A stretch of 64,000 nt of DNA from Cognatitamlana onchidii (GTDB taxonomy: Bacteria; Bacteroidota; Bacteroidia; Flavobacteriales; Flavobacteriaceae). The notes under the pieces are model-generated. The model was not told where the DNA came from. It searched no databases and worked only from the letters and a program-made list of their open reading frames with translations. The position numbers and the translations under genes were made by a program. The DNA lies in the NCBI RefSeq assembly GCF_004804355.1, contig NZ_SRWZ01000001.1, positions 558,001-622,000 of the forward strand, written 5' to 3'. Positions 61,583-64,000 of the stretch are shown piece after piece (the stretch's first letter is position 1; every line of letters begins with the position of its first letter).

Positions 61583-61948
61583 ATGAAACTATCAAAAACA
61601 GAAGAGGACCTAATGAATCACCTCTGGAAACTTGAAAAAGCTTTTATGAAAGAGTTATTAGACGTTTACCCAGAACCAAAACCTGCTAACACAACCATTG
61701 CTACACTACTTAAACGCATGACAGACAAAGGTTTTATCGATTATAACCTGTTTGGAAAATCTAGACAATATTACCCTTTGGTAAAAAAGAAAGATTATTT
61801 CTCCAAACATGTAAATGGATTAATAAAAAACTTTTTTAACGATAGTGCGTCTCAATTTGCATCCTTTTTCACCAAAGAAACCAATCTAACAAAAGAGGAG
61901 CTAGAAGATTTAAAAGCCTTAATTGACAATGAGATTAAAAATAAATAG
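61583..61948 (+). CDS. BlaI/MecI-family repressor
   Basis: The 121-residue protein has the winged-helix Penicillinase_R fold: KLSKTEEDLMNHLWKLEKAF, NTTIATLLKRMTDKGFIDYN and GKSRQYYPLVKKKDY. It represses through the dyads just upstream and its own operon partner at 61951 (2-base gap), a BlaR1-type sensor protease. Bacteroidota pairs often control stress or envelope genes, not only beta-lactam resistance. No beta-lactamase is seen here. Confidence 0.93.
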   Translation: MKLSKTEEDLMNHLWKLEKAFMKELLDVYPEPKPANTTIATLLKRMTDKGFIDYNLFGKSRQYYPLVKKKDYFSKHVNGLIKNFFNDSASQFASFFTKETNLTKEELEDLKALIDNEIKNK

Positions 61949-61950
61949 TT

Positions 61951-63915
61951 ATGCTTTTACTCCTATTAAAATCCAGTGCTTGTTTAGCTACTTTTATGTT
62001 GTTTTATAAATTTTGTTTAGAACAAACGAGCGCACATACTTTTAAACGATTCTATCTAATTGTTACAATTTTAATTTCAATAGGTATTCCGTTTATCACA
62101 TTTACTAAGTATATTTTGGTTGAACCCGTAAGTTTTGATACTAGCACAGAATTTATGAATCAATCACAAGTTTTCTCTCCAGAAATCATACAACCAAAAA
62201 ATTATTTACCAACAATTTTATGGAGTATTTATGGTATTGGTGTTATTACTTTTTCGTATCGGTTTTTTAAAAATCTATATGAAATTGTTCAAAAAATAGA
62301 AAAAAGCCAAAAATTTAAAACTGATAGATTCAATATTGTGCTTTTAAATGATTTAATACATCCTCACACTTTTTTCAACTTTATATTCCTCAATAAAAGC
62401 AAATTCGAAAGCAACCTTATACCAACTGAGATTCTTTTGCATGAGCAAGTTCATGCTAGACAAAAACATGCCATAGATATCTTATTTATTGAACTGCTTC
62501 AAATAGTATTTTGGTTTAATCCTTTACTGTATTTTATTAAAAAAGACATAAAGCTTAATCATGAATTTTTGGCTGACCAAGCTGTTATTAAGAGTGGATC
62601 AAACATAAAGCAATACCAACAATTATTATTGGCATTCTCATCAAATGCCTCTCCAAATCAATTGGTAAATGCCATAAATTATTCATTAATCAAAAAACGA
62701 TTTACAGTTATGAACGCAAACACATCAAAAACACAAATATGGGTTAGGAGTCTTATACTTTTTCCTTTATTAGCCATTCTAATCTACAGTTTTAGTGCTC
62801 ACAAAAAAACAGAAAAATACATAGCTACAGAAAACCTAGAAATGCGTCATATTGCCAGAATTATTGAAGTGGAAGTATTTGAAAACGGCACTTATAAGAT
62901 AGACGGTATTACTGCCACCAAAGCAACATTTGTATCAACAGTTAACAAATTACATCAAGACATTTCCCCCGAAATTCGTAATCAAATAATAAATATTCAT
63001 GTTAACGACCAGAAAATAGTTTCAGATGAAGAAGTATGGTTTATTTACAATTCGGTTCTTGATTATGGCTTTCATCGCATTGTAACTTATAACCAAGAAA
63101 TAATTCGTGCAAAAGGAAATAAACCTTTTGCTATTGAAAGTTCGGATAAACAAAATGGCGCTACTAAAAAGCAAGTGGATGAATATAATGTTCTAGCTAA
63201 AAAATATAATAAGAAACCTCAAAACAAACGCATTATCAAATTAAAAGACATAAAACGTTTGGAATATTTATTTAGTTTAATGAGCGAAAGTCAAAAAAAT
63301 AATGCGCAACCATTACCTAATTATCCGCCACCACCTCCAAATTCTCCAAAAGTCAAAAAAGGAGAACAATCAGATATTCCTACTCCACCGCCATCAGCAT
63401 CTAAGGTCAAAGAAAGTGAGTACTCAAAATTTCTAACACCTGCTAATCCAAGATTACAATTAGACCATACAAAGCAGCATAACACAAAGGAATCAAACTC
63501 TTCGCAAAAATATTACATAAATATTCTTATATATGAGAGTGGAGATATATTCGTAGATTCTCAAAAAGTTAATTTAAATACACTTTCCCATAAAATTATT
63601 GAAATAAAAAATCAATTTATAGATGAAAAAATCATAGACAAAGGATACAATTTCAGAATTAAAGATAAATTATCTATCAAGGTTAAAATTGAAGGACATA
63701 CTACTGGAAAATATTTAGTTAATCTTAGAAATGAAATCAAAAAATCTAAACTTTTAATTTCTTCTATTGAGGCCGATTCTGCTTCTCAAATTCAAGATTT
63801 TATCAATAGAAAACAGAGCATTACTCCTACTCAAGACACTGTATATAAATACAAACAAACTACTAAAATCAGTATAGATACAATAAAAAGAAGTACAGAA
63901 AAGAAAAAAAACTAA
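61951..63915 (+). CDS. BlaR1-type M56 metallopeptidase sensor
   Basis: The 654-residue protein has N-terminal membrane helices (about 4-22, 34-53, 90-107, 263-280) and the M56 zinc motif HEQVH (about 164) with the second ligand region HEFLADQAVI (about 203-212). The C-terminal half is exposed and has a Pro-rich stretch (NYPPPPPNSPKVKK) and no penicillin-binding domain. It is probably activated by a signal and cleaves the BlaI-type repressor. A terminator follows. Confidence 0.9.
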   Translation: MLLLLLKSSACLATFMLFYKFCLEQTSAHTFKRFYLIVTILISIGIPFITFTKYILVEPVSFDTSTEFMNQSQVFSPEIIQPKNYLPTILWSIYGIGVITFSYRFFKNLYEIVQKIEKSQKFKTDRFNIVLLNDLIHPHTFFNFIFLNKSKFESNLIPTEILLHEQVHARQKHAIDILFIELLQIVFWFNPLLYFIKKDIKLNHEFLADQAVIKSGSNIKQYQQLLLAFSSNASPNQLVNAINYSLIKKRFTVMNANTSKTQIWVRSLILFPLLAILIYSFSAHKKTEKYIATENLEMRHIARIIEVEVFENGTYKIDGITATKATFVSTVNKLHQDISPEIRNQIINIHVNDQKIVSDEEVWFIYNSVLDYGFHRIVTYNQEIIRAKGNKPFAIESSDKQNGATKKQVDEYNVLAKKYNKKPQNKRIIKLKDIKRLEYLFSLMSESQKNNAQPLPNYPPPPPNSPKVKKGEQSDIPTPPPSASKVKESEYSKFLTPANPRLQLDHTKQHNTKESNSSQKYYINILIYESGDIFVDSQKVNLNTLSHKIIEIKNQFIDEKIIDKGYNFRIKDKLSIKVKIEGHTTGKYLVNLRNEIKKSKLLISSIEADSASQIQDFINRKQSITPTQDTVYKYKQTTKISIDTIKRSTEKKKN

Positions 63916-63952
63916 AACAACTTCTTTAACAAATCATAATAATATTTTTATC

Positions 63953-63989
63953 TGACCTGTTAGGTTTTAAAAACCTAACAGGTCTTTTT
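63953..63989 (+). terminator. Rho-independent terminator after the BlaR1-type gene
   Basis: GACCTGTTAGGTTTT (63953-63967) and AAAACCTAACAGGTC (63969-63983) form a long perfect stem followed by a T run. Confidence 0.85.
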
Positions 63990-64000
63990 TTGCTAAAACA

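Noticed and set aside
1-64000. CRISPR array or rRNA operon
   Set aside because: No regularly spaced repeats of CRISPR type and no rRNA sequence were found on reading; only two complete tRNA genes are evident.

Overview
The window is low-GC DNA that looks like a Flavobacteriaceae (Bacteroidota) chromosome. Signs of this are SusC/SusD proteins, a type IX secretion C-terminal signal, many lipoproteins, TAnnTTTG -7 boxes, few Shine-Dalgarno sequences and LytS/LytTR regulators. Genus cannot be fixed from sequence alone.

Region 1 (1-9.1 kb) starts with a cut-off BaiN-like flavoprotein, a glycerophosphodiesterase and a TesB thioesterase. A LytS-type kinase/LytTR regulator pair follows, set among small exported proteins. 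These include a paralogous pair (3.5 and 8 kb), an acidic 130-aa protein with LytTR-like boxes upstream, and two unannotated 44-45 aa ORFs with a shared C-terminus. A potassium-channel-like protein closes the region.

Region 2 (9.2-19.2 kb) is a tightly packed minus-strand run for oxidative damage repair: MsrB, a CxxC thioredoxin-fold protein, a glutaredoxin-like protein, SelO, an unknown 83-aa protein, MsrA, a divergent MsrA paralog, a hydrolase-OsmC fusion and an aldo/keto reductase. It ends with a 1236-aa lipoprotein joining a phosphoesterase, a possible kinase-like segment and an outer-membrane barrel.

Region 3 (19.3-22.9 kb) has an HD + Pycsar-TM-like membrane protein convergent with a large GAF-type protein.

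Region 4 (23-50.8 kb) is an alpha-glucan (starch/glycogen) utilization locus. The plus strand carries SusC, SusD, SusE-like, a triple-repeat SusF-like protein, a T9SS-secreted GH13 enzyme and an FN3 lipoprotein. The minus strand carries an MFS transporter, beta-phosphoglucomutase, GH65 phosphorylase, three lipoprotein GH13 enzymes, a GH31 enzyme and two esterases. A LacI regulator lies between, with a CGAAAACGTTTTCG operator before susC. The inferred flow is surface cleavage, SusCD import, periplasmic trimming to maltose, MFS uptake, and phosphorolysis to glucose and glucose-6-phosphate. Transaldolase and transketolase genes lie just beyond.

Region 5 (53.8-59.1 kb) has an AsmA-like protein and then a 3.4-kb island inserted in the anticodon loop of a tRNA-Leu(UAG) gene. 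It holds hipBA, a truncated nuclease-like gene, decayed DNA and a second complete tRNA-Leu. Stem pairing shows that the left tRNA is a chimera and that the original 5' half was stranded at 59021-59059. This is the most unusual structure in the window.

Region 6 (59.1-64 kb) has an M20 peptidase, an EamA transporter and a BlaI/BlaR1-type pair with three operator dyads in its promoter.
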